Source of the DNA: JAPWJZ01 sp966211335
GTDB taxonomy: Bacteria; Pseudomonadota; Alphaproteobacteria; Micavibrionales; UBA2020
Direction of reading: 5' to 3'
Length of the DNA stretch: 64,000 nt
Assembly: GCA_966211335.1 (NCBI GenBank)
Contig: CBIHNF010000001.1
Span: 806,001-870,000 of the forward strand
Numbering within the stretch: the stretch's first letter is position 1; the number at the start of each line of letters is the position of its first letter. The notes under the pieces are model-generated. The model was not told the origin of the DNA, ran no database searches, and saw only the letters and a list, made by a program, of their open reading frames with translations. A program made the position numbers and the translations under genes. Positions 43,274 through 53,640 of the stretch are shown one piece after another.

Positions 43274-44578
43274 ATGACGGATATTTTTGCAAAATTTTCA
43301 GCTGCGCTGGCAGGTTTCAACCTGCCGCAAAATCCGCGCCTCGCCGTAGGCGTGTCGGGCGGTGGCGACAGCATGGCGCTCTGCCTGTTGTTGAAAGAAT
43401 GGTGCGACAAAAACGGCGGGGAAGTGCTGGCGCTGACCGTCGACCACGGGTTGCGCGCGGAATCCGTAGCGGAAGCAGAGCAGGTCGCCGCCACACTAAA
43501 AAGCTTCAATATTCCCCACCAAATCCTGCGCTGGACGGGCGACAAGCCGTCAACGCATTTGCAGGAACGGGCACGGCAAGCGCGCTATGATCTGCTGGTG
43601 GATGCGTGCCTTGAAAATAATTTCCCCGTGCTTACCGTCGCACACAACCTTGAAGACCAGATCGAAACATTCTGGATGCGGCTGAAGGACGGCAGCGGGC
43701 TCGACGGACTTGCCGGCATGGCGAAAGACCGCGACATCGATGGCATCCGCCTGATCCGCCCTTTGCTCGGCTTCACGCGTGAAGAATTACGCCAATATTG
43801 CAGCGACAGAAATTGCGACGTCATTGATGATCCTTCCAACACGAATGAAAAATTCCTCCGTGTCCGCTTGCGGCAGTTTGAAGATATGCTGGCGCAGGAA
43901 GGCCTTTCGCCGCAACGCTTGAGCGCCACGCTGCAAAAGCTGGAGGAAGCGCGGGCCGCGCTTGAAACGGTGACAGAGGCCGCGCTGCAGTCTGCGGTGC
44001 AACTGAAACCGGAAGGCTATATTGTTTTACAGCTGCCGCTGTTCATGGCGCTGCATGCCGATATCCAGCGCCGCTGCCTGCTGCGCTTGCTGCCCCTTGT
44101 CGCGCCGCAGGATTATCCGCCCGGCACGGATGCCGTCGACCAGCTGCGGCAGGGAATTTTAAACCCCGATTTTCGCGGCCGCACTCTTGCGGGGGTGGAG
44201 GTTTTTCCATCGCAGGGCGGCATTGTTTTCGCGCGGGAAGCGGCCGCTATGGCACCCCCTATCAACGCAAAAACCGGCGCATTTTGGGATGGCAGATTTA
44301 TGGTATCCGGCGATATTCCCGAGTCCGTCACCCTCGGTGCTCTGGGTGAAACGGGTCTTGCTTATTTAAGGAAACAGGAAGCAAAAAATACTGCACTTCT
44401 GGCGCGGCTGGAGGCGCTGCCGCACCCCGTCCGCCGCGGCCTGCCCACCCTGTTTGTAAATGAAAATCCCGTGGCTGTTCCGCACCTTAGCTGGGTCGCG
44501 GCCGATGCGCCGGCGGGCGTCGCCACGGCCCGTCTTCTGCCCGCGCACCCTGCCTTTGGCGGCGCATTCGGGGCGTAA
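43274..44578 (+). CDS. tilS: tRNA(Ile)-lysidine synthetase
   Basis: 434 residues. PP-loop ATPase core with LAVGVSGGGDSMALCLLL and LTVDHGLRAES, then LTVAHNLEDQIETFWMRL and the RPLLGFTREELRQY block, as in TilS. The C-terminal substrate-binding part is shorter and less conserved. It converts C34 of tRNA-Ile(CAU) to lysidine, so that AUA is read as Ile. Between cpoB and ftsH it holds the position usual for alphaproteobacteria. Start ATG, GGGGAT upstream. Confidence 0.92.
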   Translation: MTDIFAKFSAALAGFNLPQNPRLAVGVSGGGDSMALCLLLKEWCDKNGGEVLALTVDHGLRAESVAEAEQVAATLKSFNIPHQILRWTGDKPSTHLQERARQARYDLLVDACLENNFPVLTVAHNLEDQIETFWMRLKDGSGLDGLAGMAKDRDIDGIRLIRPLLGFTREELRQYCSDRNCDVIDDPSNTNEKFLRVRLRQFEDMLAQEGLSPQRLSATLQKLEEARAALETVTEAALQSAVQLKPEGYIVLQLPLFMALHADIQRRCLLRLLPLVAPQDYPPGTDAVDQLRQGILNPDFRGRTLAGVEVFPSQGGIVFAREAAAMAPPINAKTGAFWDGRFMVSGDIPESVTLGALGETGLAYLRKQEAKNTALLARLEALPHPVRRGLPTLFVNENPVAVPHLSWVAADAPAGVATARLLPAHPAFGGAFGA

Positions 44579-44581
44579 AGA

Positions 44582-44611
44582 TTGTTTAAACCTTCCGTGA
44601 GACTATATACT
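44582..44611 (+). promoter_or_regulatory. Predicted promoter upstream of ftsH
   Basis: TTGTTT at 44582-44587, an 18-base spacer and TATACT at 44606-44611, overlapping the end of the tilS region. A TATATA at 44604 offers a 16-base alternative. Confidence 0.5.
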
Positions 44612-44652
44612 TAAAGGAACAGGCTTTTTTCTAATAAAGGGTGCGAAGTTTA

Positions 44653-46611
<1,959 letters not shown>

Positions 46612-46631
46612 ACTTAAAAGTTTCTTCCCTG

Positions 46632-46667
46632 AAAAAAACGGTCTCTCGCAAGAGGGGCCGTTTTTTC
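46632..46667 (+). terminator. Intrinsic terminator after ftsH
   Basis: AAAAAACGG pairs with CCGTTTTTT, with an inner stem (TCTCT with AGAGG). A T run completes it. It separates ftsH from the YceI gene. Confidence 0.82.
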
Positions 46668-46729
46668 ATGCGCGCTTGACGGGGCGCAACGGCGGCGTTA
46701 GCCTTGATAAATTTTGAAAAGGACAAGTC

Positions 46730-47401
46730 ATGAAAAACGTTCTGCTCGCAGCCTTCATCGCTCTCGCCCCCGTTGCCGCATTTGCCGCAGATAAACCTGC
46801 CGAAAAAATGCCGGACATGACGCCCTCCACCGCGCCCATCCCCGCCGGCAGCTATACCCTCGACCCCGCGCATGCGAGCCTGATTTTCAGCCTCAACCAT
46901 CTCGGTTTTTCCAACTATACGCGCCGCTTCAAGAAGTTTGATGCCGCGCTGAATTTTGATCCCCAGCACCCTGAGAAATCGACGGTCATCGCAACGATCG
47001 ACGTTAAATCCCTCGAGACCGATTACCCCGAGCCGCAAAAGCTCGACTTCAACGCAGAAATCACCGGCAAAAACTGGCTAGATGCCGCGCAATTTCCGCA
47101 GATTACCTTTACCTCAACCAAGGTCGAAGTGACGGGCGATAAGACGGCGGTCGTCCATGGCAACCTGATGCTGCACGGCGTGACGAAGCCCGTTGACCTG
47201 CAGGCGACCTTCAACGGCGGCTGGGCCGGCATGGCGATGGACCCCAACGCCCGCATCGGCTTTGCGGCGCACGGCACCTTCAAGCGCTCCGACTTCGGAC
47301 TTCCTATGGGTATTCCCGCGCCCGGCACCACCATGGGCGTTGGCGATGAAATCACCGTGCAGATCGACGCCGAGTTCAAGGGCCCGCCGCTCGCCAAATA
47401 A
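46730..47401 (+). CDS. YceI-family exported protein
   Basis: 223 residues. Signal peptide LLAAFIALAPVAAFA, then the YceI lipocalin-like beta-barrel: GSYTLDPAHASLIFSLNHLG, FDAALNFDPQHPEKSTV, NWLDAAQFPQITFTST and GNLMLHGVTKPVDL. Family members bind polyisoprenoids or other hydrophobic ligands in the periplasm and are often induced by stress or high pH. Located downstream of the ftsH terminator in an accessory block. Ligand unknown. Confidence 0.9.
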   Translation: MKNVLLAAFIALAPVAAFAADKPAEKMPDMTPSTAPIPAGSYTLDPAHASLIFSLNHLGFSNYTRRFKKFDAALNFDPQHPEKSTVIATIDVKSLETDYPEPQKLDFNAEITGKNWLDAAQFPQITFTSTKVEVTGDKTAVVHGNLMLHGVTKPVDLQATFNGGWAGMAMDPNARIGFAAHGTFKRSDFGLPMGIPAPGTTMGVGDEITVQIDAEFKGPPLAK

Positions 47402-47442
47402 TTGATATTGGAATCATTGGTGAATTCGGCTTTTGACATATA

Positions 47443-47471
47443 TTGACCAAGGCCTGTCAATCTCCTATCAA
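47443..47471 (+). promoter_or_regulatory. Possible promoter for the ankyrin pair
   Basis: TTGACC at 47443-47448, a 17-base spacer and TATCAA at 47466-47471, about 100 bases upstream of the first ankyrin gene. A second TTGACA lies at 47433-47438. The -10 is weak, so the site is tentative. Confidence 0.35.
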
Positions 47472-47572
47472 TAATAACCGCTTATTTTTGTCCCTAACCT
47501 TCGAAGGCTGGCCATGCCGCATGTCTGCGCTGTCCCACGTCTACCGACCCTGCGTCTGCGGGAGGCTGCGCC

Positions 47573-48445
47573 ATGGCGCTGACGAAGAAGGGCCGTATGT
47601 TCGCGGCGATCGAGCGCGGGGACATCAAGGCCGTGCGCCGCATGCTGGACAATGGCTATCAGCCCGACTGGGCGAAAATGAGCGGCAAGTCGGCGCTGCT
47701 CGTCGCCGTTATCAACAACAAATGCGACATCGCCGAGCTGCTGATCGAGCGGGGCGCCAGCTTCTCCGCTTACTACTACCACTCCGTCCTCGGCGACACG
47801 CGGCATGAAACGCTGGTGCATATTGCGGCGGAACTGGGGCACAAGGACATGGTCAAGCTGCTGCTCGATCATGACCGCTACGACCGCGCCATGATCGACA
47901 AGCCGGATTCCAACCACAATTCCGCGCTGCATATCGCGGCCTTCAAGGGCCATGCGGAGATTGTGCAGATGCTGCTCGACTACGGCTTCAACGCTGAGAT
48001 GAAGGGCGGCAACAGCAAACTCGCCATCGGCTATGCGCATCAGGGCAAGCACCAGCAGGTGGTGGATATCCTTACCGCGCGGCAGGCAAAACTGCTGGAA
48101 GCCAAAAATGCGCCCAAGCAAATCGAACCTGCGCCTGAGAAGCCAAAGCATGGCGAGTGGAAACTGGTGAACGACCAAGCGGTCGCGCTGCTCTCCACCA
48201 TGGATGAATTCGGCTATAAAATTACCGATGTATTCAATTTCGCCAGCCGCGAGCGCATCCGCATCGTCAATAACCTCAAGACCCGCGCTGACAACGTGGA
48301 AACGACGCCCTTCGACAATCTTGCCGACCGCACGCAGGTGGAGGAGGCGTATAAATTCCTCATCGCCCTCGGCGGCCGCGCAGATGCTGCATCGCTTGGC
48401 AATAAAAAGAAACCTAACCTGCCGCCGCCGGCGCAAGGAGGCTGA
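47573..48445 (+). CDS. Ankyrin-repeat protein, first of a tandem pair
   Basis: 290 residues. About five ankyrin repeats in residues 5-165 (for example FAAIERGDIKAVRRMLDNG, ALLVAVINNKCDIAELLIER, LVHIAAELGHKDMVKLLL and ALHIAAFKGHAEIVQMLLDY). From about residue 195 an unassigned C-terminal module begins (GYKITDVFNFASRERIRI, VETTPFDNLADRTQVEEAY) that recurs in the next gene. No signal peptide. RBS GGGAGG seven bases upstream. The next gene starts two bases after the stop. Confidence 0.82.
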   Translation: MALTKKGRMFAAIERGDIKAVRRMLDNGYQPDWAKMSGKSALLVAVINNKCDIAELLIERGASFSAYYYHSVLGDTRHETLVHIAAELGHKDMVKLLLDHDRYDRAMIDKPDSNHNSALHIAAFKGHAEIVQMLLDYGFNAEMKGGNSKLAIGYAHQGKHQQVVDILTARQAKLLEAKNAPKQIEPAPEKPKHGEWKLVNDQAVALLSTMDEFGYKITDVFNFASRERIRIVNNLKTRADNVETTPFDNLADRTQVEEAYKFLIALGGRADAASLGNKKKPNLPPPAQGG

Positions 48446-48447
48446 CC

Positions 48448-49263
48448 ATGGCATTCGTCCCCTTCAAGGGCAACCGCATGCGCTATGCGATCGAGAATAA
48501 CGACATCACCACCGTCAAGGCGCTGCTGGCCAAGGGCGTCAGCCCGAATATCGAGGATGAATTCGGACGCAGCTTTTTGTGGCACGCCGTCGGCAGCGGC
48601 AACCGCGACATTACCGATACGCTGATCAACAGCGGCGCGGAAGTGAAGGCGACGGAATACGGCCAAGGCTCGCTGCTGCACCTCGCCGCACGCAAGGGCG
48701 CACGCGACATCGCCGAGCGGCTGCTGGAGAAAAACCCCGCGCTGCTGCAGACCAAGAACCGTCAAGGAGAATCCGCCCTGCATGTGGCGGCAGAAAGCGG
48801 CTATGAAGAAGTCGTCGTTTTTCTGCTGGAAAAAGGCGCCGATATCAGCCTCAAGAACTTCGACAACCGCACGCCGCTCTACCTCGCGCAGCGCAACAAC
48901 CATCCCGATATGGTGGCGCTGCTGAAAAGCCGCATGGGCATTTCGGAAGAAAAGCCGGAGCCTGTTGCCGCCAATGGTAACGATACATGGGAAAAACTTT
49001 CCGCCGACCGCATCGCGCATGTGCGCGTGGAAGAAAGCATCGGCTATAAAATCACTGAGATTTTCAATTTCGCGGCGCGGGAGCGCACCGCCATTTACCG
49101 CAACCTTGAAACCAACGCCGAAACGCTGGATGCGAAAAGCTTTGACGATTTGGGCGACACAAAGCCCGTCAGCGCGGCGTTCGAGGAGCTGAAAAAACGT
49201 GGCGGCAGTGCCGATATCGGCAGTATCGAGAAGAAGCCGAAGCTCAGGAATTCAATACCTTAA
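48448..49263 (+). CDS. Ankyrin-repeat protein, second of a tandem pair
   Basis: 271 residues, paralogous to the preceding gene. About four or five ankyrin repeats (MRYAIENNDITTVKALLAKG, LLHLAARKGARDIAERLLEK, ALHVAAESGYEEVVVFLLEK, PLYLAQRNNHPDMVALLKSR) are followed by the same C-terminal module (GYKITEIFNFAARERTAI, LDAKSFDDLGDTKPVSAAF). It starts two bases after its partner with AGGAGG upstream, so one transcript and possibly one complex. The module beyond the repeats was not recognised. Confidence 0.82.
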   Translation: MAFVPFKGNRMRYAIENNDITTVKALLAKGVSPNIEDEFGRSFLWHAVGSGNRDITDTLINSGAEVKATEYGQGSLLHLAARKGARDIAERLLEKNPALLQTKNRQGESALHVAAESGYEEVVVFLLEKGADISLKNFDNRTPLYLAQRNNHPDMVALLKSRMGISEEKPEPVAANGNDTWEKLSADRIAHVRVEESIGYKITEIFNFAARERTAIYRNLETNAETLDAKSFDDLGDTKPVSAAFEELKKRGGSADIGSIEKKPKLRNSIP

Positions 49264-49329
49264 CACGTTATAATTGACATAAAAATTTTGCGCGCCTATC
49301 GTCTCCCGATATTTTTCAAGGAGACGATG

Positions 49330-49800
49330 ATGACCGAACCGAAAACGCTGATGTTCAAAGGCGACCATACCGAAACCGGCCCGATTGCCGACAACACGCA
49401 CATTTACCTGCGCCACGGCAACCTTGTGCTGGAAGGCCCTGTCGGCAACAGCGTTTATATTCAGGTGGAAGGCGATGTGACCTTGAAGGCGGATGCGGGA
49501 ACCAGCCTGCACCTGATCGCCGTCGGCGCCGTTAAAGCGCAGACCGTGGGCCGCGATGCGGATATCATGGCCTACGGCGGCAAAGCCGAAGTTTATGATC
49601 TTGGCGCTAACGGCTGGCTGCGCAGCAAATTCGGCGTCGCCGTGCTGTCGCCCGATGCGAAATGCGGCAACCATAGCGTCGAGATTGGCGATGGTGTCAT
49701 CAACCTCTACCGCAAGCCCGACCGCGATACGGACGAAGCGCCGAGCGATCCTGACTCCTGCTTCAAGCCCAAGTTCACGCCCGGTACGCCGAAGCACTAA
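49330..49800 (+). CDS. Unknown protein, possible beta-helix/bactofilin-like fold
   Basis: 156 residues from the second of two adjacent ATGs (AAGGAG is six bases upstream of 49330 and only three upstream of 49327). The central part alternates short hydrophobic strands with Gly/Asp turns (HIYLRHGNLVLEGPVGNSV, YIQVEGDVTLKADAG, LHLIAVGAVKAQTVG), which resembles the repeated rungs of a beta-helix such as bactofilin or the FapA middle region. The end is acidic, then Pro-rich. It stops one base before a convergent orphan. Similarity to bactofilin is by strand pattern only. Confidence 0.5.
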   Translation: MTEPKTLMFKGDHTETGPIADNTHIYLRHGNLVLEGPVGNSVYIQVEGDVTLKADAGTSLHLIAVGAVKAQTVGRDADIMAYGGKAEVYDLGANGWLRSKFGVAVLSPDAKCGNHSVEIGDGVINLYRKPDRDTDEAPSDPDSCFKPKFTPGTPKH

Positions 49801-51084
49801 TTACGGCTGCGGTTTTTTGCCCGGCAATTTTTTCTGCTTCGGGAACAGCGCGGCAATTTCCGCCGGCATCGGCGGCGGCGTTGCGCCCGTGTTGCGGTCG
49901 CCTTCGTCCGATTGCAGCCACTGGTAAGCGGTGGTCGGCAGCGGCGTGGACCCCTTCGGCGTGAAATCGCTCTTCACGCTGTCATCCGTGTTATAAATCA
50001 GGATCGTTTTACCGCCAAGGTCACGCGCCTGGGGCACGACGCCGTTGATGCCAAGCGCAGCCTCGATCTGGTTCTGCTCGAAATCGAAATTGCCGCGCAG
50101 CACCGCATAATCGGCGAGGTGCGGCGTCAGCGGAATGGCGTCGATGAGAAGTTTCAGGTTGCGGCCTTCGGGCGTATCCTCCCGTGCCACCAGCGTGTAT
50201 TCGCCGCCGTTTGACGATATGGTGTTGAATGCAGGGTTCGGCAGCAGCGGCACGGTTTTGCCGGCGTTCCACATATTGTTTTTGCCTTCCATGCGAACGG
50301 AGAGAAGTATTTCCGTCTTGCCTTCAAGGCTGCCGCCATAGCGGTAGCTGGCACCCGCGCGTAAACTTTCGCCTTCCGGCAGTGATTTCAGCATCTCGGG
50401 GAATTGCTGGGTGACGAGCGCGTTGACGACGCCCGTCACGGTTTCAACGGCGGCGCGCCATTCTTTCTCCCGGCGGCGGCAGTCTTCCACCGCGGCAAGG
50501 CTTTCGCCTCCTGCAATAAAGCAGAGCTGCGAGCGGCTGCCGGCATAATCAAACTGCTGCTTCAGGCGGTCGTTCTGCGCGGGGTTATAATCCGCCGGCG
50601 TCGCAACGCCAATCTTGCGCATGGAGACAATCGGCGCATTGCCGAGCCAGCCGCCCGCGAACAAAAGGTTATCAACAGCAGCGGCTTTCTTGCCAGTTAG
50701 CATCTTCCCGTCTTCCGGCGTAAAATATTTGCCGTCATGGCTGACGGGCGCATACATGAAATAGCGCGGCTCTTTTTCCGGCGACGAAAAGATTTGCGGA
50801 TAGGCAAGATAGGCGCGGGGCAGGGTCTGCTTGCCCTGAAACACCTGCGTTGCGGGGGAGGAAAGTCCAACAGCCGCCAGCAGGGCAGGGTCTTCCTTGG
50901 CAAGGCGCTTCACCAGCGCGTCATAAAACTGCGCCCAGCTTTCCTGAATATGATCCATGCGGCCGGTCTGCAGCGGCTGGGTTTTGGCGATGTCTTTTTC
51001 CAGCTCCGCAATCAGGCGTTTCGCGGCATCGAGGCTTTTGCCCGTCAGCTCAAACTGCACAGTGCCGTTGTTTTCAATTTTCAT
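49801..51084 (-). CDS. Hypothetical protein
   Basis: 427 residues from the ATG at 51084, preferred over 51093 because AAGGA is nine bases upstream of the former and flush with the latter. No signal peptide, membrane segment or recognised domain. The first 50 residues (TGKSLDAAKRLIAELEKDIA) are helical, the middle is mixed and contains paired cysteines (QLCFIAGGESLAAVEDC), and the C-terminus is Lys/Pro-rich. Located at the end of the accessory block, divergent from glmM. Confidence 0.6.
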   Translation of the reverse strand: MKIENNGTVQFELTGKSLDAAKRLIAELEKDIAKTQPLQTGRMDHIQESWAQFYDALVKRLAKEDPALLAAVGLSSPATQVFQGKQTLPRAYLAYPQIFSSPEKEPRYFMYAPVSHDGKYFTPEDGKMLTGKKAAAVDNLLFAGGWLGNAPIVSMRKIGVATPADYNPAQNDRLKQQFDYAGSRSQLCFIAGGESLAAVEDCRRREKEWRAAVETVTGVVNALVTQQFPEMLKSLPEGESLRAGASYRYGGSLEGKTEILLSVRMEGKNNMWNAGKTVPLLPNPAFNTISSNGGEYTLVAREDTPEGRNLKLLIDAIPLTPHLADYAVLRGNFDFEQNQIEAALGINGVVPQARDLGGKTILIYNTDDSVKSDFTPKGSTPLPTTAYQWLQSDEGDRNTGATPPPMPAEIAALFPKQKKLPGKKPQP

Positions 51085-51280
51085 GGCGCTCATTCCTTTT
51101 GGGTAGATTATGGTTATACGCCGCTCAACGCAGGGGTCAAGCGTTGTAACCAAGCGTCAGCAAAAGTGACCGCTTTCAGGGCTTTAATATCTCATTTATG
51201 AAAATATTATACTGCGCACGCGATTGCTAGAGGAGCCGCCATTCGCTAGTTATAGGAAAGCAGAATTTAAACAGGGCATC

Positions 51281-52648
51281 ATGGCAAAGAAACTCTTCGG
51301 CACAGACGGCATCCGCGGCAAGGCAAACACCGATCCCATCACGGCGGAAATCGCCATGCAGGTTGCTATGGCGACGGCCGTGCAGCTGCGCCGCGGCAAT
51401 CACCGCCACCGTGTCGTCATCGGCAAAGATACGCGCCTGTCCGGTTACCTGCTGGAGCCTGCGATGACGGCCGGTTTTATTTCCATGGGCATTGATGTCA
51501 TGCTGCTCGGCCCCATGCCGACGCCGGCGGTGGCCATGCTGACGCGTTCCTTGCGTGCCGACCTTGGCGTCATGATCTCCGCGTCGCACAACCCCTTCAG
51601 CGACAACGGCATTAAACTGTTTGGCGCGGATGGTTATAAATTGTCGGACGATGTCGAAGCTTCCATCGAAAAACTGGTGGGGGAGGATTTGTCTTCCCAC
51701 CGCTCGACCTCCGCCAGCCTTGGCCGTGCCAGCCGTCTAGATGACGAGCGCGGGCGCTACATTGAAAACGTCAAAAGCACCTTCCCCAAAAACCTGCGCC
51801 TTGACGGCCTGAAAATCGTTGTCGACTGCGCACATGGCGCGGCCTATAAAGTCGCCCCGCGCGTGCTGTATGAGCTGGGCGCAGAAGTGATTTCTATCGG
51901 CGTCGCGCCAGACGGCACTAACATTAACAAAGATTGCGGCGCCACCGCGCCCGGAGTCATGCAGGAAACTGTGGTGCGCCACGGCGCGCATCTTGGCATT
52001 GCCCTCGATGGTGATGCCGACCGCCTTATCATGTGCGACGAACACGGCCATGTGATTGACGGCGACCAGATCATGGCGCTGATTGCCAAATCATGGCATG
52101 CCAGCGGCCAGCTGAAGGGCGGGGGTGTGGTGGCTACCGTCATGTCGAACCTCGGTTTCGAGCGTTTTTTGCAGGGGATGAAGTTGCAATTGAAGCGCAT
52201 GCCTGTCGGCGACCGCTATGTGGTCGACCATATGCGCTCCAACGATTACAACGTGGGCGGCGAACAATCCGGCCATATCATCCTTGGCGATTATTCGACG
52301 ACCGGCGACGGGCTTATCGCCGCGCTGCAGGTACTGGCGGTGATCCAGCAGCAGCAAAAACCGGCGTCGGAAGTGTTGAAAGTTTTCCCGCCCGTGCCGC
52401 AGCTGCTGAAAAACGTGCGCTTCAAAACCGCCATCCCGCTGGATGGAAAAGACTTCACCGATGCCGTGCGCGCCGCCGAAACCCGCCTTGGCAAAACGGG
52501 CCGCATCCTGGTGCGCAAGTCCGGCACCGAACCGCTCATCCGCGTCATGGCGGAGGGGGATGATGAATCCTTGGTCAACGCGGTGGTGCAGGATTTGTGT
52601 AACGTCGTTGAAACGCTGGATAACGCGAAAGCGGCGGCAAACGCATGA
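51281..52648 (+). CDS. glmM: Phosphoglucosamine mutase
   Basis: 455 residues from the ATG at 51281, giving the family N-terminus AKKLFGTDGIRGKAN. The active-site loop MISASHNPFSDNGIKLFG carries the phosphorylated Ser, ALDGDADRLIMCDE is the metal loop, and the sugar-binding GEQSGHIILGDY and RKSGTEPLIRVM are present. It converts glucosamine-6-P to glucosamine-1-P for UDP-GlcNAc, feeding peptidoglycan and lipopolysaccharide. It commonly follows ftsH (or folP) in this clade; here about 4.7 kb separate them. Overlaps nadK by four bases (ATGA). Confidence 0.96.
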   Translation: MAKKLFGTDGIRGKANTDPITAEIAMQVAMATAVQLRRGNHRHRVVIGKDTRLSGYLLEPAMTAGFISMGIDVMLLGPMPTPAVAMLTRSLRADLGVMISASHNPFSDNGIKLFGADGYKLSDDVEASIEKLVGEDLSSHRSTSASLGRASRLDDERGRYIENVKSTFPKNLRLDGLKIVVDCAHGAAYKVAPRVLYELGAEVISIGVAPDGTNINKDCGATAPGVMQETVVRHGAHLGIALDGDADRLIMCDEHGHVIDGDQIMALIAKSWHASGQLKGGGVVATVMSNLGFERFLQGMKLQLKRMPVGDRYVVDHMRSNDYNVGGEQSGHIILGDYSTTGDGLIAALQVLAVIQQQQKPASEVLKVFPPVPQLLKNVRFKTAIPLDGKDFTDAVRAAETRLGKTGRILVRKSGTEPLIRVMAEGDDESLVNAVVQDLCNVVETLDNAKAAANA

Positions 52649-53403
52649 AACCCTGTTTTTTCTCCGCCGATACGGCGCAAGCGCTGGAAGCGCGGCAGAA
52701 GCTGATCCGCAGCTTTGGCGATACCCCGATCGAGGAATGCGATGTGATTGTAGCGCTCGGCGGTGACGGTTCCATGCTGCGGGCCCTGCATGAATCGATA
52801 AAATACAAAAAGCCCGTCTACGGCATGAACCGCGGCTCCATCGGCTTTCTGCTGAACGAATACCGGGAGCAGGGGATTATCGAACGGCTGAAGGCGGCGC
52901 GCACGGTGACGCTCAATCCCCTCCGCATGAAGGTCACCACCATGACCGGCGCGGCGCAGGATGCGCTCGCGGTTAACGAAGTGTCATTGTTGCGTGAAAC
53001 GCGGCAGGCGGCCAAACTTCGCATCACCATTGATGGCATTGTGCGCCTCGATGAGCTCATCTGTGATGGCATCATCTTTTCAACGCCCGCCGGCTCCACC
53101 GCCTATAACCTGTCGGCGCATGGCCCCATCATCCCGCTCGGCGCGGATATTCTGGCCCTCACGCCTATTTCGGCCTTTCGGCCCCGCCGCTGGCGCGGCG
53201 CGCTGCTGCCCAGATCCGCCCGACTCAAGCTTTCCATCCTCGAAGCGCGCAACCGGCCCGTTTCAGCGGTCGCTGACTTCACCGAAATCCGCGACGTTGA
53301 ATCGGTCGAGGTCTGGCAGGACGAAGAGATTGAAATCAAACTCCTTTTCGACCCTGAAATGGACCTCAACGAGCGCATGATCAAGGAGCAGTTCATGCCA
53401 TAA
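52645..53403 (+). CDS. nadK: NAD kinase
   Basis: 252 residues, a length normal for alphaproteobacterial NadK. VIVALGGDGSMLRALHE (GGDG active site), VYGMNRGSIGFLLNE, DALAVNEVSLLRETRQAAKL (NE motif), and DGIIFSTPAGSTAYNLSAHG with LGADILALTPI. It phosphorylates NAD to NADP in the cytoplasm. The start overlaps glmM, so the two form an operon. The downstream 240 bases hold the leader of the first GCS2-like gene. Confidence 0.93.
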   Translation: MKPCFFSADTAQALEARQKLIRSFGDTPIEECDVIVALGGDGSMLRALHESIKYKKPVYGMNRGSIGFLLNEYREQGIIERLKAARTVTLNPLRMKVTTMTGAAQDALAVNEVSLLRETRQAAKLRITIDGIVRLDELICDGIIFSTPAGSTAYNLSAHGPIIPLGADILALTPISAFRPRRWRGALLPRSARLKLSILEARNRPVSAVADFTEIRDVESVEVWQDEEIEIKLLFDPEMDLNERMIKEQFMP

Positions 53404-53416
53404 ATCTGTCTTTTAC

Positions 53417-53446
53417 TTGACAGAATTATGCACCCGCTGCTAACCT
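53417..53446 (+). promoter_or_regulatory. Predicted promoter of the first GCS2-like unit
   Basis: TTGACA at 53417-53422 (perfect -35), an 18-base spacer and TAACCT at 53441-53446. The expected start of transcription, around 53452-53455, falls a few bases before the ATG of the 19-codon mini-ORF. The element TTGACAGAATTAT is repeated, with one change, before the second GCS2-like gene. Confidence 0.6.
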
Positions 53447-53456
53447 CTCAACCATC

Positions 53457-53516
53457 ATGGCGAACACGAACAACATCGCTGCTCCTTATTTTAGCTACGC
53501 CTATTTTGGCGGATAG
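53457..53516 (+). CDS. Predicted near-leaderless leader peptide, 19 aa, Tyr/Phe-rich
   Basis: Open frame of 19 codons: MANTNNIAAPYFSYAYFGG. Residues 11-17 contain three Tyr and two Phe codons. The first residues, MANT then N-NI, resemble the 14-residue rhizobial trp leader peptide (which starts MANTQNI and ends with a Trp run). There is no Shine-Dalgarno, and the predicted transcript start lies at most a few bases before the ATG, as known for leaderless trpL. A TGGCGG/CCGCCA hairpin spans the stop codon, and a second hairpin follows. The peptide could be a ribosome-stalling attenuation sensor for Tyr/Phe; a small product with its own role is the alternative. Confidence 0.5.
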   Translation: MANTNNIAAPYFSYAYFGG

Positions 53517-53524
53517 CCCCGCCA
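53507..53524 (+). promoter_or_regulatory. Hairpin across the leader-peptide stop codon
   Basis: TGGCGG at 53507-53512 pairs with CCGCCA at 53519-53524, loop ATAGCC containing the TAG stop. A ribosome ending or stalling on the leader would control whether this stem forms. Confidence 0.45.
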
Positions 53525-53536
53525 TATCATGTTCTC

Positions 53537-53558
53537 GAAGGCGCGTTTAGACGCCTTC
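53537..53558 (+). promoter_or_regulatory. Hairpin in the first GCS2-like leader
   Basis: GAAGGCG pairs perfectly with CGCCTTC around an eight-base loop. No T run follows, so it does not look like a standard intrinsic terminator; it may be a pause, antiterminator or Rho-related element in the 124-base leader between the mini-ORF and the enzyme. Confidence 0.45.
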
Positions 53559-53640
53559 CCAGCCGAAACCAACTGCAAGTCAATCAGGCGCCCTCAAACA
53601 AGGGCCGCCGGCACAGAAAATATTTTAAGGACTAAAAATC

